A DNA stretch of 64,000 nt, taken from assembly GCF_014212055.1 (NCBI RefSeq), contig NZ_JACJVO010000024.1, positions 124,001 to 188,000 of the forward strand, written 5' to 3'. This DNA comes from Cohnella zeiphila. Its GTDB lineage: Bacteria; Bacillota; Bacilli; Paenibacillales; Paenibacillaceae. Shown here piece by piece: positions 1-10,049 of the stretch (the stretch's first letter is position 1; every line of letters starts with the position of its first letter). Under the pieces are notes generated by a model. That model was not told where the DNA came from, searched no databases, and saw only the letters and a program-made list of their open reading frames with translations. The translations under genes were made by a program, and so were the position numbers.

Positions 1-847
1 CGTTCAGAACGAACAGAAGCACCGACCATGTGCTGGCCGACACCACTTGAAGCTTCGTGGCGTAGGGCTCCATCCGGTCCTTGGCGACCGCATGGAAGAT
101 GCCTCCCGCCACCACCGCCAGCACGCCGGATACGCCGGCTTCTTCCGCCAGCAGATAGATGACGAACGGGGTCAGAATCTGGATGAGCACGTGCATCGTT
201 ACGTCCTCGATGCCGAGTCGGCGGAGGAACGTGCGAAGCACGATGATCAGCGCGGACAGCACGACGCCGGCCAGCAAGCCCCCGACCGCGATCAGCACGA
301 AGCTAAGGGAAGCTCTCGGCAGCGAGAAGATACCGGTCACGGTAGCCGCGACCGCGAATTTGAACGCCACGAGACCCGATGCGTCGTTCATGAGCGCTTC
401 GCCCTCGAGCAATCTTAGGATCCCTTCGGGCAGCCGAATGCGTCCCGCAAGCGAGCTGACCGCCACCGCGTCGGTCGGCGACAGAATGGCCGCCAGCGCG
501 AACGCCGCGGAGAGCGGAATCGTCGGAATCATCCCGTGAATGGCGTAGCCGCCGATCAGCACCGTCGCGAACACGAGCCCGACGGCCAGCAGCAGGATCG
601 ACCCGCGAAGCTGCCAAAGCTCGTCCCGCGGCGTCCTCCTGCCGTCGTTGAACAGAAGCGGCGCGACGAACAGCACGAAGAAGAGCTCGGGGTCGAATTC
701 CATGTGAATGCCGAACGGATTCGCGGCCAATACGGCACCCAGCGCGATCTGGAACAGGGGCACCGGGACGGCCGGAACGATCCGGTTCAGCACGTTGGAG
801 AGCGCGATCAAGGCCAGCAAGCCCAATACGATGAGGAAAAGCTCCAT
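1..847 (-). CDS. Na+/H+ antiporter, CPA1 family (3' part outside window)
   Basis: The first 282 codons of a monovalent cation/proton antiporter; the C-terminal part lies beyond the window start. The visible protein is almost entirely hydrophobic helices. It starts [20 protein letters not shown] and contains the NHE-type stretches [24 protein letters not shown] and [12 protein letters not shown], the last matching the conserved ion-binding helix of the family (SPTDAVA). Exchange of Na+ (or K+) for H+ across the cytoplasmic membrane is the known family role; the exact ion cannot be read here. The ATG at 847 follows an AGGAAAGGA ribosome site. A strong terminator (981-1023) separates it from the upstream minus-strand gene, so it has its own promoter. 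Family call is firm, ion specificity open. Confidence 0.85.
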   Translation of the reverse strand, partial: MELFLIVLGLLALIALSNVLNRIVPAVPVPLFQIALGAVLAANPFGIHMEFDPELFFVLFVAPLLFNDGRRTPRDELWQLRGSILLLAVGLVFATVLIGGYAIHGMIPTIPLSAAFALAAILSPTDAVAVSSLAGRIRLPEGILRLLEGEALMNDASGLVAFKFAVAATVTGIFSLPRASLSFVLIAVGGLLAGVVLSALIIVLRTFLRRLGIEDVTMHVLIQILTPFVIYLLAEEAGVSGVLAVVAGGIFHAVAKDRMEPYATKLQVVSASTWSVLLFVLN

Positions 848-980
848 CCCGACTTTTTCCTTTCCTAGCCGCGGGAGTCCGCCCGCTTCCGTAGACATGC
901 GGCGGACGCCGGCAGCGATTGTCCTTAAAATTCCTTGCATTCCGGGAAACCATTCAAAAACGGCTCCTCGTTCGCGGAAG

Positions 981-1023
981 AAAAAAGGAGTTCCGCCGCA
1001 GGCAGCCGCCTCGTCGGAACTCC
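981..1023 (-). terminator. Rho-independent terminator of the epimerase-like gene
   Basis: On the minus strand GGAGTTCCG (1015-1023 side) pairs with CGGAACTCC (987-995 side) around a GC-rich loop and is followed by six T residues (the A run at 981-986 on plus). It lies 28 bp past the stop codon at 1051. Confidence 0.85.
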
Positions 1024-1050
1024 GTCCGCATTCCATTCTCCTAGCCCGCG

Positions 1051-2061
1051 TTACCCGATATCGATCGTATACAGCCGGCTCGTCTCTTCCCAGATCTCGC
1101 CCTTCTCCAGCCCGATCAGCCCGATGTCTTCGGCCGGCAGGTCGACGTTCGGCGCGTTGACCAGATTCACTTGGGGTTCCGGACAGAAAAAGCCGCCTTG
1201 GGCGAAGTTGTTCCAGATCATCCACATCTTGTAGCCGACGCCGACATCGTAGACGAGCTTGACGCCTGCGCGGGAGTCGGTCAGCTCCATATAATTGCGG
1301 CCGTTCTGCGTCTGCGAGGTGTAATGGTTGTCCATCGCTTCGAAAAAGGGCGATTGGCCGCCGTCCCTCATCTTCTCCTCGCCCGCGGTCAGCGGCTGGA
1401 AGCGGCCGGTCGGCAGCATCCGGTCTCCGCTCAGCTCCCAGCGCTTGCCGATCGTCAGCTTGAAGCCGACATCCGACGTTTGGCTGCCCGGCGCGAACGG
1501 CGCATTGACCGCCGTATGGAACGCGAGCAGGCAAGGCAATCTTTTCGCGCCATTGTTGCGTACGCTTACGCGCTGCAGCAGTCCTTCTTCGCTAAGCGCA
1601 TATTGCAGCTTCAACGTAAATTCGAACGGCATGTAGGCATACACCGGATGGCCTTCCCCTACGGTCAACGAGAGCGTGACGCGGCTCTCCCGGTCGTCCG
1701 CTCCGTAGCTGTCTACGCGCCACGGCGTCGTATGGGCGAAGCCGTGCAGATGATTGCCCCGCGCCGTCTCGTTGACCGGGAATTGGTATGTCGTCCCTTC
1801 CCACGGGAATTTGCCCGCATCATAGCGGTTGGGCGGGAACAGCACGGGAATGCCGTGCACCCCGGGATTCGCCTTGAACGCTTCCATCCCGTCTTCCGCC
1901 GGTTCCCGCAGGAACGCGTATCCTCTGCTCGTATCCCGGAAAGCGATCAGGTTCGCCCCGATCTGCGGCAGAACCGCCGCTTCGTACGGCCCCGATCGAA
2001 GCCAAATCGCCTGTTCACCCTGATATTCGCCTTCATAGGCTTTGTTCGTCGCTTCCACCAA
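1051..2061 (-). CDS. Aldose 1-epimerase (GalM-like) family protein
   Basis: A 336-aa beta-sandwich sugar mutarotase-type protein. Recognisable family stretches are [11 protein letters not shown] near the N-terminus, the GNHLHGFAH segment (catalytic His region of galactose mutarotase-like folds) near residue 125, [15 protein letters not shown] in the middle and the acidic, aromatic C-terminal segment [15 protein letters not shown], where the catalytic Glu of GalM proteins lies. Members interconvert alpha and beta anomers of aldohexoses in the cytoplasm; many paralogues have unknown sugars, so the substrate is open. I chose the TTG at 2061 because GGAGG sits 10 nt upstream; the GTG at 2058 is possible, and an ATG at 2115 lacks a ribosome site. 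It stands alone between the RND pump and the antiporter and ends at its own terminator. Confidence 0.85.
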   Translation of the reverse strand: MVEATNKAYEGEYQGEQAIWLRSGPYEAAVLPQIGANLIAFRDTSRGYAFLREPAEDGMEAFKANPGVHGIPVLFPPNRYDAGKFPWEGTTYQFPVNETARGNHLHGFAHTTPWRVDSYGADDRESRVTLSLTVGEGHPVYAYMPFEFTLKLQYALSEEGLLQRVSVRNNGAKRLPCLLAFHTAVNAPFAPGSQTSDVGFKLTIGKRWELSGDRMLPTGRFQPLTAGEEKMRDGGQSPFFEAMDNHYTSQTQNGRNYMELTDSRAGVKLVYDVGVGYKMWMIWNNFAQGGFFCPEPQVNLVNAPNVDLPAEDIGLIGLEKGEIWEETSRLYTIDIG

Positions 2062-2209
2062 CGTCCGTCCTCCTCCGCAAAACTTGTACGCACATCTTCT
2101 TCCTAAGCATACCATAAGAAGCTTTTCGGAGGCACGTCTTCCCCTAACCTTTTGTTTGGCGGTTTTCGAGCGTCTCGCCTTCAGGGTCCAGTATCGCCGA
2201 GGTTTAAGA

Positions 2210-5200
2210 TCAGGGAGTTTCCAGCAGCTTTCCCGCAGGGCGGCCGACCGTCACCGGACGGGATCCGCGCACGAGCAGCCAATCGTACAGCAGCGGAATG
2301 ACGAGCAGGCTGATCAAGGTAGAGCTGATCATTCCGCAAACGACGACGATGCCGAGCGATCGGGAGATAACCGTATCGCCGTCGCTCGAGAAGCATAACG
2401 GAAGCAGCGTCAGCACGGTCGTGACCGCCGTCATGAGCACCGGCCGGACCCGGGACGCGGCCCCCGTCAGAATCGCTTCCCGAGGAGGCATTCCCGACGC
2501 CAGCCGGCGCTCCACCCGATCCACGAGCACGATTCCGTTCGTCGCCGCGATTCCGGTCAGCATCAGAAGGCCGACCAGCGTGGCCAAGTTCCACTCTCCG
2601 CCGGCCAAGAGCATCCCCGCGACGGACCCGATGAAGGCAAACGGAATGCAGCAGAGCACGACAAGGGGAGCCCGCCATCCGCGAAACATCATGCTCAGAA
2701 TGAGAAGAATCAAGATGACGGAGACGGAGATGGCGATTCCCATCTCCCAGATCATCTGCTCCACCTGCGCGGTAATGCCGTTCGTCGAATATCGGACGCC
2801 TGCGGGCAGCGTCAGCCGGCTCAGCTGTTTGCGGACCTCTTGGGCGACCCCCTCGATGTCCCGCGACGTCATATTGGCGGTCACGACGGCGAACGGCGTT
2901 CCGTCGCGTTCCCGCAAGACGGAAGGCCGATCGTCCCGCGTCAACGTGGCCAACTGCTCAAGCGGAACGTCCTTGCCGTCCTTGCCCCGGAACGTTTCCC
3001 GGCCGAGCAGCGCGAGCGCTTCCGTCTCCGGAAGCTGAAGGCCCGAAGCATCTTCCGGCATGGCCGGGAGCTTCGTCCGAATCTCGAGGGGAACGGTCGT
3101 CCGGTCTCCGGCGTTCACCTCCACCCTCGTCCCTCCGGACAAATAGTTCCGCACCCGTTCCAACACTTGATCCGGCTGAACCCCTGCCTGCTCCAGCTTG
3201 GCCCGGTCCAGCGCCACCCGATAGCCGGGTGCTCCGGCCTCGTCGTCGGCCTCGCCCATGACGCTCAGATTCGGAATGTCCTTCAGGCCGTTGCGGACGA
3301 GGGCGGCCGCTTGCGCGAGCGTCGCTTCGTCCGCTCCGGTCAGATCGATCCTGAGCTGGGAGTCGTCGCCGGATATGTTCTGGTTCGTTACCGTGACGAC
3401 CGCGCTGTCGGACAGGGAGACAAGGCGATCCTTCAGCCGGTCCGTTACCGCATCGACATCCTCATCCTCCCGGACCGATACGGCGATGTTGGCGATATTG
3501 CCGCCTTGGATCCATCCTCCCCCGGCGTCGAACACATCGTCGAATTGCGGGGTGAACGAGGAGCCGAGCACGGAAGAGAACGTCTCGACTCCGGGGTCCG
3601 CCTTCAGCGCTTGCTCCATCCGCTTGACGGACGCGTCGATTTGCGCAAGGGTCGTCCTTTCGGGATATTCCAGCTGGACATTGATCTGTCCGGACGTCTG
3701 GGCGGGCAGGAAGTTGATCGGCAGAAGCAGCGCTCCGGCGACGGCGGCCAGCAGAAGCGCCGCGAAGCCGGCGATCCATTTCCCTTTATGCGGAATCGCC
3801 CATTGCAGCAGCCGCTCCGAGAACGGTTCGACGGATACGGCCGCGGCGCCCGGACGCCCTCTCTGCCACGCATAATAGAGAACGGGAACGATCACGGCAG
3901 CCACCAGAAGAGAAATCAGCAAAGAGAGGACGACGGACCACGCGAAGCCGGAGAAAGCGGCCCCGATCATGCCTCCGACGAGCGCGATCGGAATGAATAC
4001 CGCCACGGTCGTCGCCGTCGACGAGACGATGGCGGGCAGCATTTCCCCTGCCGCTTCCGCCATCAGCGCCGAGGACAAGAAAGGGCGGCCGGACTGCTGA
4101 AGCTTGCGATGCGCGTTGTCGAGAATAACGATCGTATCGTCGATGACCCTCCCCATGGCCACCACCAGCCCCGAGACGGTCAGGAGGTTCAGGCTGAAGC
4201 CCATTGCGCCAAGCAGCCCCGCGGTCGCCAGGATGCAGATCGGCAGCGACAGCGCGATGAGCAAAGTAGACCTCGTGTTGCGGAAAAAAAGCCAGACCGA
4301 AACCATGGAAAAAAGGCAGCCCAGCAGTCCTTCGCGCAACAATCCGTTTAGCGAGGATTGGACTTCTTTCCCTTGATCGTACGCGATCGCCAGCTTCGCG
4401 TCGCCCGGCAGCGCTAGCGAGACGTCCGAGATTCGGTCCCGGACGTTCTTCGACACTTCCGTGATGTTGGCGGACGGCTTCTTGAGGACGTCCAGCACGA
4501 CGCTGGCGGCTCCGTCGGTCCGAGAGATCGTCTGCAGATCGACAAGCGACTTCGACACGTCCGCGACCGAAGAGAGAGGAACGGAGGAGCCGTCCGCCCC
4601 CCGTACGGAAAGGCGCTCCAAATCGGCGACTTCCGGAGCCCAGCCCGAAGCTTCGAGAGGGACGGACATTTGACTGTCGGTGAGATTGCCTTGAACGGAC
4701 GGGAACGAGAATCCGGCCAAAGCCCGCTTCACGTCGTCTATCGTCAGGCCGGCCTTGATCAAATCGTCCATTCGAATCGTCAGCACGTAGCCGTTCTTGG
4801 CGGCGCCGGTAACCCGGACTTCGCCGACGCCGGGCGCGTGAAGCACTTCGTCCGATACGCGGGCTTGAACGGCCGTCCGCAGCGTATTTTCATCGACTTG
4901 GCCCGAGGGGCTTGTCAGCGTCAACCTCATCATCGGAAAAGAGCCCGTGCTGACGCGCGTGACCGTCGGCCTGCCGACTTCTTCGGGAAGCGATACGGGG
5001 AGCAAAGCGTCCGCCACTTCTCGCTCCGCCCGATCCATGTCGTAATTCAAAGGGAAGGCGAGGCTGAGCAGAAGCCCGCCTTCAAAGCTGTTCGTTTCCA
5101 TCGATTGAAGCTCCCGCACCCCGCGAACCGCCTGCTCGATCGGCCCGGCGACGGACGTTCGGATCTGGTCGGCGCGATCGTGCTGCGCCTGCACCGTAAT

Positions 5201-5341
5201 CATGAGGGTCGGATTGCTGATCGAGGGAAGGTAGTCCCGCTGCATGCGATAAGCGGACGCTCCTCCCCACACCAAGATCACGGCCAGCGAAATCAAGATC
5301 AGCACGGTGCGCTTCTTCGCCGCCTCGATCAATCTGTGCAT
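2210..5341 (-). CDS. RND-family efflux permease (AcrB/SwrC-like)
   Basis: A 1043-aa Gram-positive RND transporter, the usual length for the family. There is one N-terminal membrane helix (residues about 10-30), a large extracytoplasmic loop, helices 2-6, a second loop and helices 8-12. The proton-relay pair is visible as RVIDDTIVILDN in helix 4 (near residue 400). The helix 10 segment reads AATNGIVLVD, lacking the Lys typical of AcrB but like other Gram-positive members. Such pumps export amphiphilic compounds by proton antiport; B. subtilis SwrC exports surfactin. No adaptor protein is encoded next to it. The start is the second ATG of an ATGATG pair (GGAGG 7 nt upstream); the first ATG (5344) is only 4 nt away. 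It follows the phosphoesterase gene by about 90 bp with a strong hairpin between them, so co-transcription is uncertain. Confidence 0.92.
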   Translation of the reverse strand: MHRLIEAAKKRTVLILISLAVILVWGGASAYRMQRDYLPSISNPTLMITVQAQHDRADQIRTSVAGPIEQAVRGVRELQSMETNSFEGGLLLSLAFPLNYDMDRAEREVADALLPVSLPEEVGRPTVTRVSTGSFPMMRLTLTSPSGQVDENTLRTAVQARVSDEVLHAPGVGEVRVTGAAKNGYVLTIRMDDLIKAGLTIDDVKRALAGFSFPSVQGNLTDSQMSVPLEASGWAPEVADLERLSVRGADGSSVPLSSVADVSKSLVDLQTISRTDGAASVVLDVLKKPSANITEVSKNVRDRISDVSLALPGDAKLAIAYDQGKEVQSSLNGLLREGLLGCLFSMVSVWLFFRNTRSTLLIALSLPICILATAGLLGAMGFSLNLLTVSGLVVAMGRVIDDTIVILDNAHRKLQQSGRPFLSSALMAEAAGEMLPAIVSSTATTVAVFIPIALVGGMIGAAFSGFAWSVVLSLLISLLVAAVIVPVLYYAWQRGRPGAAAVSVEPFSERLLQWAIPHKGKWIAGFAALLLAAVAGALLLPINFLPAQTSGQINVQLEYPERTTLAQIDASVKRMEQALKADPGVETFSSVLGSSFTPQFDDVFDAGGGWIQGGNIANIAVSVREDEDVDAVTDRLKDRLVSLSDSAVVTVTNQNISGDDSQLRIDLTGADEATLAQAAALVRNGLKDIPNLSVMGEADDEAGAPGYRVALDRAKLEQAGVQPDQVLERVRNYLSGGTRVEVNAGDRTTVPLEIRTKLPAMPEDASGLQLPETEALALLGRETFRGKDGKDVPLEQLATLTRDDRPSVLRERDGTPFAVVTANMTSRDIEGVAQEVRKQLSRLTLPAGVRYSTNGITAQVEQMIWEMGIAISVSVILILLILSMMFRGWRAPLVVLCCIPFAFIGSVAGMLLAGGEWNLATLVGLLMLTGIAATNGIVLVDRVERRLASGMPPREAILTGAASRVRPVLMTAVTTVLTLLPLCFSSDGDTVISRSLGIVVVCGMISSTLISLLVIPLLYDWLLVRGSRPVTVGRPAGKLLETP

Positions 5342-5366
5342 CATCTTACCTCCGCTTCTATGGACA

Positions 5367-5408
5367 ATCCCCATGTCCCGGGCGGGGAACGCCCGGAACG
5401 ATGGGGAT
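5367..5408. terminator. Strong intergenic hairpin, possible attenuator or terminator
   Basis: ATCCCCAT (5367-5374) pairs with ATGGGGAT (5401-5408), and inside it CCGGGCG (5378-5384) pairs with CGCCCGG (5390-5396). Neither strand has a T run after it, so it may be a leaky terminator or processing site between the phosphoesterase gene and the RND gene. Confidence 0.5.
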
Positions 5409-5429
5409 CGATTCGGTATCGCGGGCGGA

Positions 5430-8174
5430 TTATTGCTCCGCTTTGCTTGCCGGCTGCTCCGCGGCTTCCGCGGGCGTCAGCACCTTATCCTCTCCCGGGT
5501 ACGGCTGATCGAAGCCTTTCGTCGCGTACCAGGTCAAGTGGTTGAGCATGTTGGCGTTCGTCTCGTCCGGCGAGGCGTTGCTGCCGCTGAATTTGTCCTT
5601 GTTCTGATTGGACCATTCCGTCCACAGCTTCTCCAGCTCTTGGACCTCCGGCGTCGCCTCGGCCGTATTGGCAAGCGCCGCGGCGTTCGCTCCGGGCTGC
5701 CCGTTCAACGTATCGAGCGGAATCCGGTTCGGCTCGAAGTCGTACGGCGTGAAGTCGGGCGTATCGGTGAACAGCTCGCTCATCGGTACGGCCGCCGCAT
5801 CGTTCTGGTTCATTGCCGGAAGGCCGAGAACCTGTTCGATCGTCCGGACCATATTGATGACCGTCCAGTAATGGCTGTCGACGACGTCCCGCTTCACCCA
5901 GGGGCTGATGACATAAGCGGGCGCGCGGTGCCCGTCCACATGATCCACGCCGTTCTGGGCGTCGTCCTCGGTCACCAGGATGAGCGAATCTTTCCAATAC
6001 GGACTGTGGGAGATCAGGTCGACGATTTTGCCGACCGCCAGATCGTTGTCCGCCACTTGCGCTTGCGGCGTCGGGAAGCCGGTGGACGTTCCCGCGGTGT
6101 GGTCGTTCATCACCCACATTTGAACGAGATCCGGCAAGTCCCCGTTCTGGACGTACTGCTCGAATCTTTGCTTGAAAATCTCGAACCGGTATTGGTCCGG
6201 AATACCGGAATCGAACGTCGGGAAAGGCTTGTACGTGATCGGATCCAGCGAAGGAATATCGGTCTTCGCTTCGTAGTCCCCGACGGGCACGTGAAGGTCC
6301 CCCTGCTTCTGTCCCGACAGGATCAAATAATCGTTGTACCAGTCCGTCCAGGTACCGAAGTTCTCGGGACCGGCGAAGGCGGTCGTGTCTTCCCCGAAAT
6401 TGACGACCGACCGGCCGTGGCTCAACGCGTTGTCCCAGAGATGCCCCGTCGACGCGTACGCCAGGGAATCTCCCGCGCCGCCCGGATAGCTCCGAACGTT
6501 GCCCGTGTCCGTTTCCTTATCCTCATAATCGGTGTTCGTGGCCTGCATGACCCATTGGTGTCCGCTCGCGGACTGGATGCCGGACACGTAAAAGTTGTCC
6601 AATAGCGGAAACGTGCTTGCGAGCTTGTGGAAGTTGGGCGTGACGTTCTCTCCGAATTGGGTGAGCGTCGGATCCGAATTGCCTTTGCCCATGTCGCCAT
6701 GAATCTGGTCGTAGGTGCGGTTCTCCTTGATAATATAGAAAATATGCTTGATCGGGGAAGGCTCCCCGACCCGTTCCGGCATGGCCGCCGGCTTCTTGTT
6801 GTTGCGGGGCTTGGCGTTGCGGCCGGCGACCCCGAACCAGTTGTTGTTGGCGTACACATCGTCCGTCCAATGCACGAGATCGTTCTTGGCGAAGGGGAAA
6901 GGGACGATCGAGACCGAGCCCTGCTGCGCGTAGGAGGAATGGCCTTCGGCGCTGATCCCCTGGATCGTCAAGGTGCGCTCCGGACCGAGGGAGCCGACCC
7001 CGTCGGCGTTGGCGACGAGCACCCGGCCGCCGGCCGAATCGACCGCCAGATCGACCGGGAACCAAGCGGTCGGCACCAGCCCCTGAAGCCGCGGCGCTTC
7101 CGACGGCCCCTTCCAATCGTAGACCGCCAACGCGTTGTTGCGGCCTAGGCTGACCGCGAGCTGTCCGTCGCCGATCATCGCCACGGCGTTGGGGGCCGAT
7201 CCCTTGGGCGCATCCGGATAGGGCTCCACATCGATGGTCTGCACGACTTCATTCTTTGCCGTGTCGATGACCGACACCGTGTCGCTGTTCGTGTTCGCGA
7301 CGAAAACGAAGGAGCCGGAAACGGTCATTCGGGCGGGCTGGAGGCCGACGTCGATCGACTTGGCGACGGAGCCGGACGACAGATCGACCACCGACACCGT
7401 GCCGGACGCCGAGCTTCCCGTTTGCTCCGCCACGACGGGCACGCCGGAAGAGTCGACGGTGAGATCGCCGGACTCCGCCGTTCTGCCGCCCACGTTCGTG
7501 ACGTAAGCCGTGTTGCCGCTAACGACGACGCTGGTCGGGGAATTGCCGACCGGGATGCGCGCGACGAGCTGATTGCTCTGCAGATCGATGACGCCCAGAC
7601 TGTTGTCGCGATTCAGCGCGACGAGCAAGGTTTTGCCGTCCGGACCCATCGCGATGTCCTGCGGGTTGATGTTGCCGCCCACGGTCGCCAAGGGCAGGTC
7701 GATCGTCTGAAGAATGGCGAGAGTGCCGTCTTCGGCGACGGACAGAACGACCACTTTGCCCGTAGTGCCCGACGAGCCCGTCGCGTAAAGACGGCTGCCG
7801 TCCGAAGAGTAAGCCAATCCCCACATGTGGCTCAGGCTCAGATTGAGACTGTTCTGAATCAGATTCCCGGTCCTCAGATCCACGACGTTGATTCCCTTGC
7901 CGCCGTAATCGCTTCGACCGACAATGGCCGCGGCGGTTTTGCCGTCCGGACGCACCTTGACCGAGATCGGATTGCCGCCGAACTCCACCTGCCGGCCCGC
8001 CGGCGTTACATACTGATTGACGGGCGTCAACACCGAACCGTCGGACTGGCGCCCGACCAGATCCGTCTCGAAAGGATTCCCGACAGCCGCGTAAACGCTT
8101 CCGGCGCCGAGAACGAGAGACGCTGCCGACAATACGAGCAGTGTCTTTCGCTTGCTTACTTTTTTCCGCTTCAT
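5430..8174 (-). CDS. Secreted beta-propeller / phosphoesterase fusion protein
   Basis: A 914-aa exported two-domain protein. A basic N-terminus and hydrophobic stretch ending near SVYA form a signal peptide. Residues about 40-430 are YncE-like beta-propeller repeats, each with a VSVVDL or VSVIDT strand. Residues about 470-800 form an alkaline-phosphatase-superfamily phosphoesterase domain, recognised by IKHIFYIIKENRTYDQIHGD, NFYVSGIQSASGHQW, VTEDDAQNGVDHVDGHRAP and the metal-ligand-rich C-terminal half. Related proteins include phospholipase C/acid phosphatase types; the substrate here is unknown, and phosphate release from phospholipids or phosphoesters is an inference. The ATG at 8174 is preceded by AGGAGAGGG; a TTG codon immediately before it is less likely. 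No Pho-box was identified with confidence upstream. Confidence 0.9.
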   Translation of the reverse strand: MKRKKVSKRKTLLVLSAASLVLGAGSVYAAVGNPFETDLVGRQSDGSVLTPVNQYVTPAGRQVEFGGNPISVKVRPDGKTAAAIVGRSDYGGKGINVVDLRTGNLIQNSLNLSLSHMWGLAYSSDGSRLYATGSSGTTGKVVVLSVAEDGTLAILQTIDLPLATVGGNINPQDIAMGPDGKTLLVALNRDNSLGVIDLQSNQLVARIPVGNSPTSVVVSGNTAYVTNVGGRTAESGDLTVDSSGVPVVAEQTGSSASGTVSVVDLSSGSVAKSIDVGLQPARMTVSGSFVFVANTNSDTVSVIDTAKNEVVQTIDVEPYPDAPKGSAPNAVAMIGDGQLAVSLGRNNALAVYDWKGPSEAPRLQGLVPTAWFPVDLAVDSAGGRVLVANADGVGSLGPERTLTIQGISAEGHSSYAQQGSVSIVPFPFAKNDLVHWTDDVYANNNWFGVAGRNAKPRNNKKPAAMPERVGEPSPIKHIFYIIKENRTYDQIHGDMGKGNSDPTLTQFGENVTPNFHKLASTFPLLDNFYVSGIQSASGHQWVMQATNTDYEDKETDTGNVRSYPGGAGDSLAYASTGHLWDNALSHGRSVVNFGEDTTAFAGPENFGTWTDWYNDYLILSGQKQGDLHVPVGDYEAKTDIPSLDPITYKPFPTFDSGIPDQYRFEIFKQRFEQYVQNGDLPDLVQMWVMNDHTAGTSTGFPTPQAQVADNDLAVGKIVDLISHSPYWKDSLILVTEDDAQNGVDHVDGHRAPAYVISPWVKRDVVDSHYWTVINMVRTIEQVLGLPAMNQNDAAAVPMSELFTDTPDFTPYDFEPNRIPLDTLNGQPGANAAALANTAEATPEVQELEKLWTEWSNQNKDKFSGSNASPDETNANMLNHLTWYATKGFDQPYPGEDKVLTPAEAAEQPASKAEQ

Positions 8175-8524
8175 CAATTCCCTCTCCTTCTTCTGGCAAT
8201 ATGATTTGGAATTCGATCAGAATATAGATGGGAAATGTAAACGGACGGTTAGAGGAAAAGCTCATTTGTTTTAAAATGGAAGAAAATCATTCGAATTCCC
8301 TAATTGTTATAGCGAGGTCAGGGGCTATCCGACTAATTCGGCGTATCGGAAGACCCTGATCATCTTCGCAAGATGAGAGGCGGATACATGCATCCGGACG
8401 CCGTGTCCGAAGCCGCATTTTCGCAAAACAAGGAATATCTGCCTACGGATGCGCAATAAAACAACGGCGAAGGGTAAGAATGCATGAAGGGTACTCATGA
8501 GATCAACGGGAGGATGGATCGATC
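8175..8524. other. Divergent intergenic region upstream of fumC and the phosphoesterase gene
   Basis: About 350 bp, more AT-rich than the flanking genes, holding promoters of both divergent genes. I could not assign a confident -35/-10 pair. A 23-codon frame (8388-8459, plus) with a weak ribosome site precedes fumC and could be a leader peptide, but nothing else supports it. Confidence 0.4.
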
Positions 8525-9913
8525 ATGGAATTTCGCACGGAGCACGATACGATGGGAGAAATCCAAGTCCCCGCCGATGCGATGTGGGGAGCGCAAACCG
8601 AGCGGAGCCGGCAGCATTTCCGAATCGGGTCGGAGCGAATGCCGCTGGAGCTGATTCGCGCTTTCGCCTTGCTCAAGAAGGCGGCCGCTAACGTCAACCG
8701 CGAGCTGGGAACGCTTGATCCGGAGAAAGCGCAGGCGATCGCCGAAGCGGCGGACGAGGTGTACGAAGGCCGTTGGAACGAGCACTTCCCGCTCGTCGTC
8801 TGGCAGACCGGCAGCGGCACGCAGTCCAATATGAACGTGAACGAAGTCCTCGCCCGCAGGGCCAATCAATTGCTGGAAAAAGCGGGCAGCTCGCAGAAAG
8901 TGCACCCGAACGACGACGTCAACCGGTCCCAGAGCTCGAACGATACGTTTCCGACCGCCATGCATATCGCCGGATTGATCGCCGTAGAGGATCAGCTTCT
9001 GCCCGCGTTGGACGAGTTGAAAGAGACGCTGCGGGTGAAGATGGAAGCTTTCGGCCGGATCGTCAAAATCGGCCGTACCCATTTGCAGGACGCCACCCCG
9101 CTTACGCTCGGCCAGGAGATCAGCGGCTGGCGGGCGATGCTCGACCGGTCCGGCCTGATGATTCACGAAAGTGCCAAGTCGTTAGCCGAACTGGCCATCG
9201 GGGGAACGGCCGTCGGCACCGGCATCAACGCTCCTCCCTCGTTCGGCGACAAGGTCGCGGAGACGCTCAGCCTGGAGACCGGCAAGACGTTCGTCTCCTC
9301 CGCGAACAAGTTCCACGCGCTCACGAGCCACGACCAGATGGTGTACGCCCACGGCGCTCTCAAGGCGTTGGCCGCCGACTTGATGAAAATCGCCAACGAC
9401 GTGCGCTGGCTTGCCAGCGGCCCGCGGTGCGGCATCGGGGAGCTGACCATCCCCGAGAACGAGCCGGGAAGCTCCATCATGCCCGGCAAAGTGAATCCGA
9501 CCCAGTGCGAGGCGCTGACCATGGTCGCCTGCCAGGTGATGGGCAACGACGCCGTCATCGGCTTCGCCGCCAGCCAAGGCAACTTCGAGCTGAACGTGTT
9601 CAAGCCGGTCATCCTGCACAATTTCCTGCAGACGGTCCGCTTGCTCTCCGATGCCATGCGCTCCTTCAACGAGCATTGCGCCGTCGGCATCGAACCGAAC
9701 GAGACGGTCATCCGCCGCAACCTGGAGCAGTCGCTCATGCTCGTCACCGCGCTCAACCCGCATATCGGCTACGAGAACGCGGCCAAGATCGCCAAGCTGG
9801 CCCACAAGGAAGGCCTCTCGCTGAAGGAAGCCGCCGTCCGGACCGGCCTGCTGAGCGAGGAGCAATTCGAGCAATACGTGAAGCCGGAAGATATGGTCGG
9901 CAAGCTGAATTGA
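8525..9913 (+). CDS. fumC: Class II fumarate hydratase
   Basis: A 462-aa enzyme, the normal length for class II fumarase, catalysing reversible hydration of fumarate to L-malate in the cytoplasmic citric acid cycle. It starts with the family's [19 protein letters not shown] segment. [12 protein letters not shown] near residue 100, [13 protein letters not shown] near 140, [16 protein letters not shown] near 185 and the superfamily signature [13 protein letters not shown] near residue 315 (flexible catalytic Ser loop) are all present. GGGAGG lies about 11 nt before the ATG. A textbook terminator follows directly, so it is monocistronic. The aspartase/argininosuccinate lyase superfamily shares these motifs, but overall composition favours fumarase over aspartase. 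Confidence 0.96.
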   Translation: MEFRTEHDTMGEIQVPADAMWGAQTERSRQHFRIGSERMPLELIRAFALLKKAAANVNRELGTLDPEKAQAIAEAADEVYEGRWNEHFPLVVWQTGSGTQSNMNVNEVLARRANQLLEKAGSSQKVHPNDDVNRSQSSNDTFPTAMHIAGLIAVEDQLLPALDELKETLRVKMEAFGRIVKIGRTHLQDATPLTLGQEISGWRAMLDRSGLMIHESAKSLAELAIGGTAVGTGINAPPSFGDKVAETLSLETGKTFVSSANKFHALTSHDQMVYAHGALKALAADLMKIANDVRWLASGPRCGIGELTIPENEPGSSIMPGKVNPTQCEALTMVACQVMGNDAVIGFAASQGNFELNVFKPVILHNFLQTVRLLSDAMRSFNEHCAVGIEPNETVIRRNLEQSLMLVTALNPHIGYENAAKIAKLAHKEGLSLKEAAVRTGLLSEEQFEQYVKPEDMVGKLN

Positions 9914-9930
9914 AGCAAGGGCAAGGGCAG

Positions 9931-9955
9931 GGGCCGGTTCGCCGGCCCTTTTTTT
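9931..9955 (+). terminator. Rho-independent terminator of fumC
   Basis: GGGCCGG, TTCG tetraloop, CCGGCCC, then seven T residues, starting 18 bp after the fumC stop. Confidence 0.95.
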
Positions 9956-9988
9956 GCGCGTTTATTTTTAGAAAAATTTCTTTTCCCG

Positions 9989-10016
9989 TTTACTTTTGCC
10001 CGCCAGATGATATAAT
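9989..10016 (+). promoter_or_regulatory. Sigma-A promoter of the GntR regulator gene
   Basis: TTTACT as -35 (9989-9994), 16-nt spacer and a perfect TATAAT -10 (10011-10016), 34 bp before the GntR start codon. Confidence 0.7.
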
Positions 10017-10049
10017 GAACCAATCATCCTATGTTTGGAGGAATCGCCG

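Noticed and set aside
2840-4351. 503-aa plus-strand frame opposite the RND gene
   Set aside because: Low-complexity Arg/Asp/His composition and no ribosome site; the minus-strand RND protein is unmistakable.
8388-8459. 23-codon leader peptide before fumC
   Set aside because: Weak ribosome site, no attenuator structure and no codon bias suggesting regulation; kept only as a remark.
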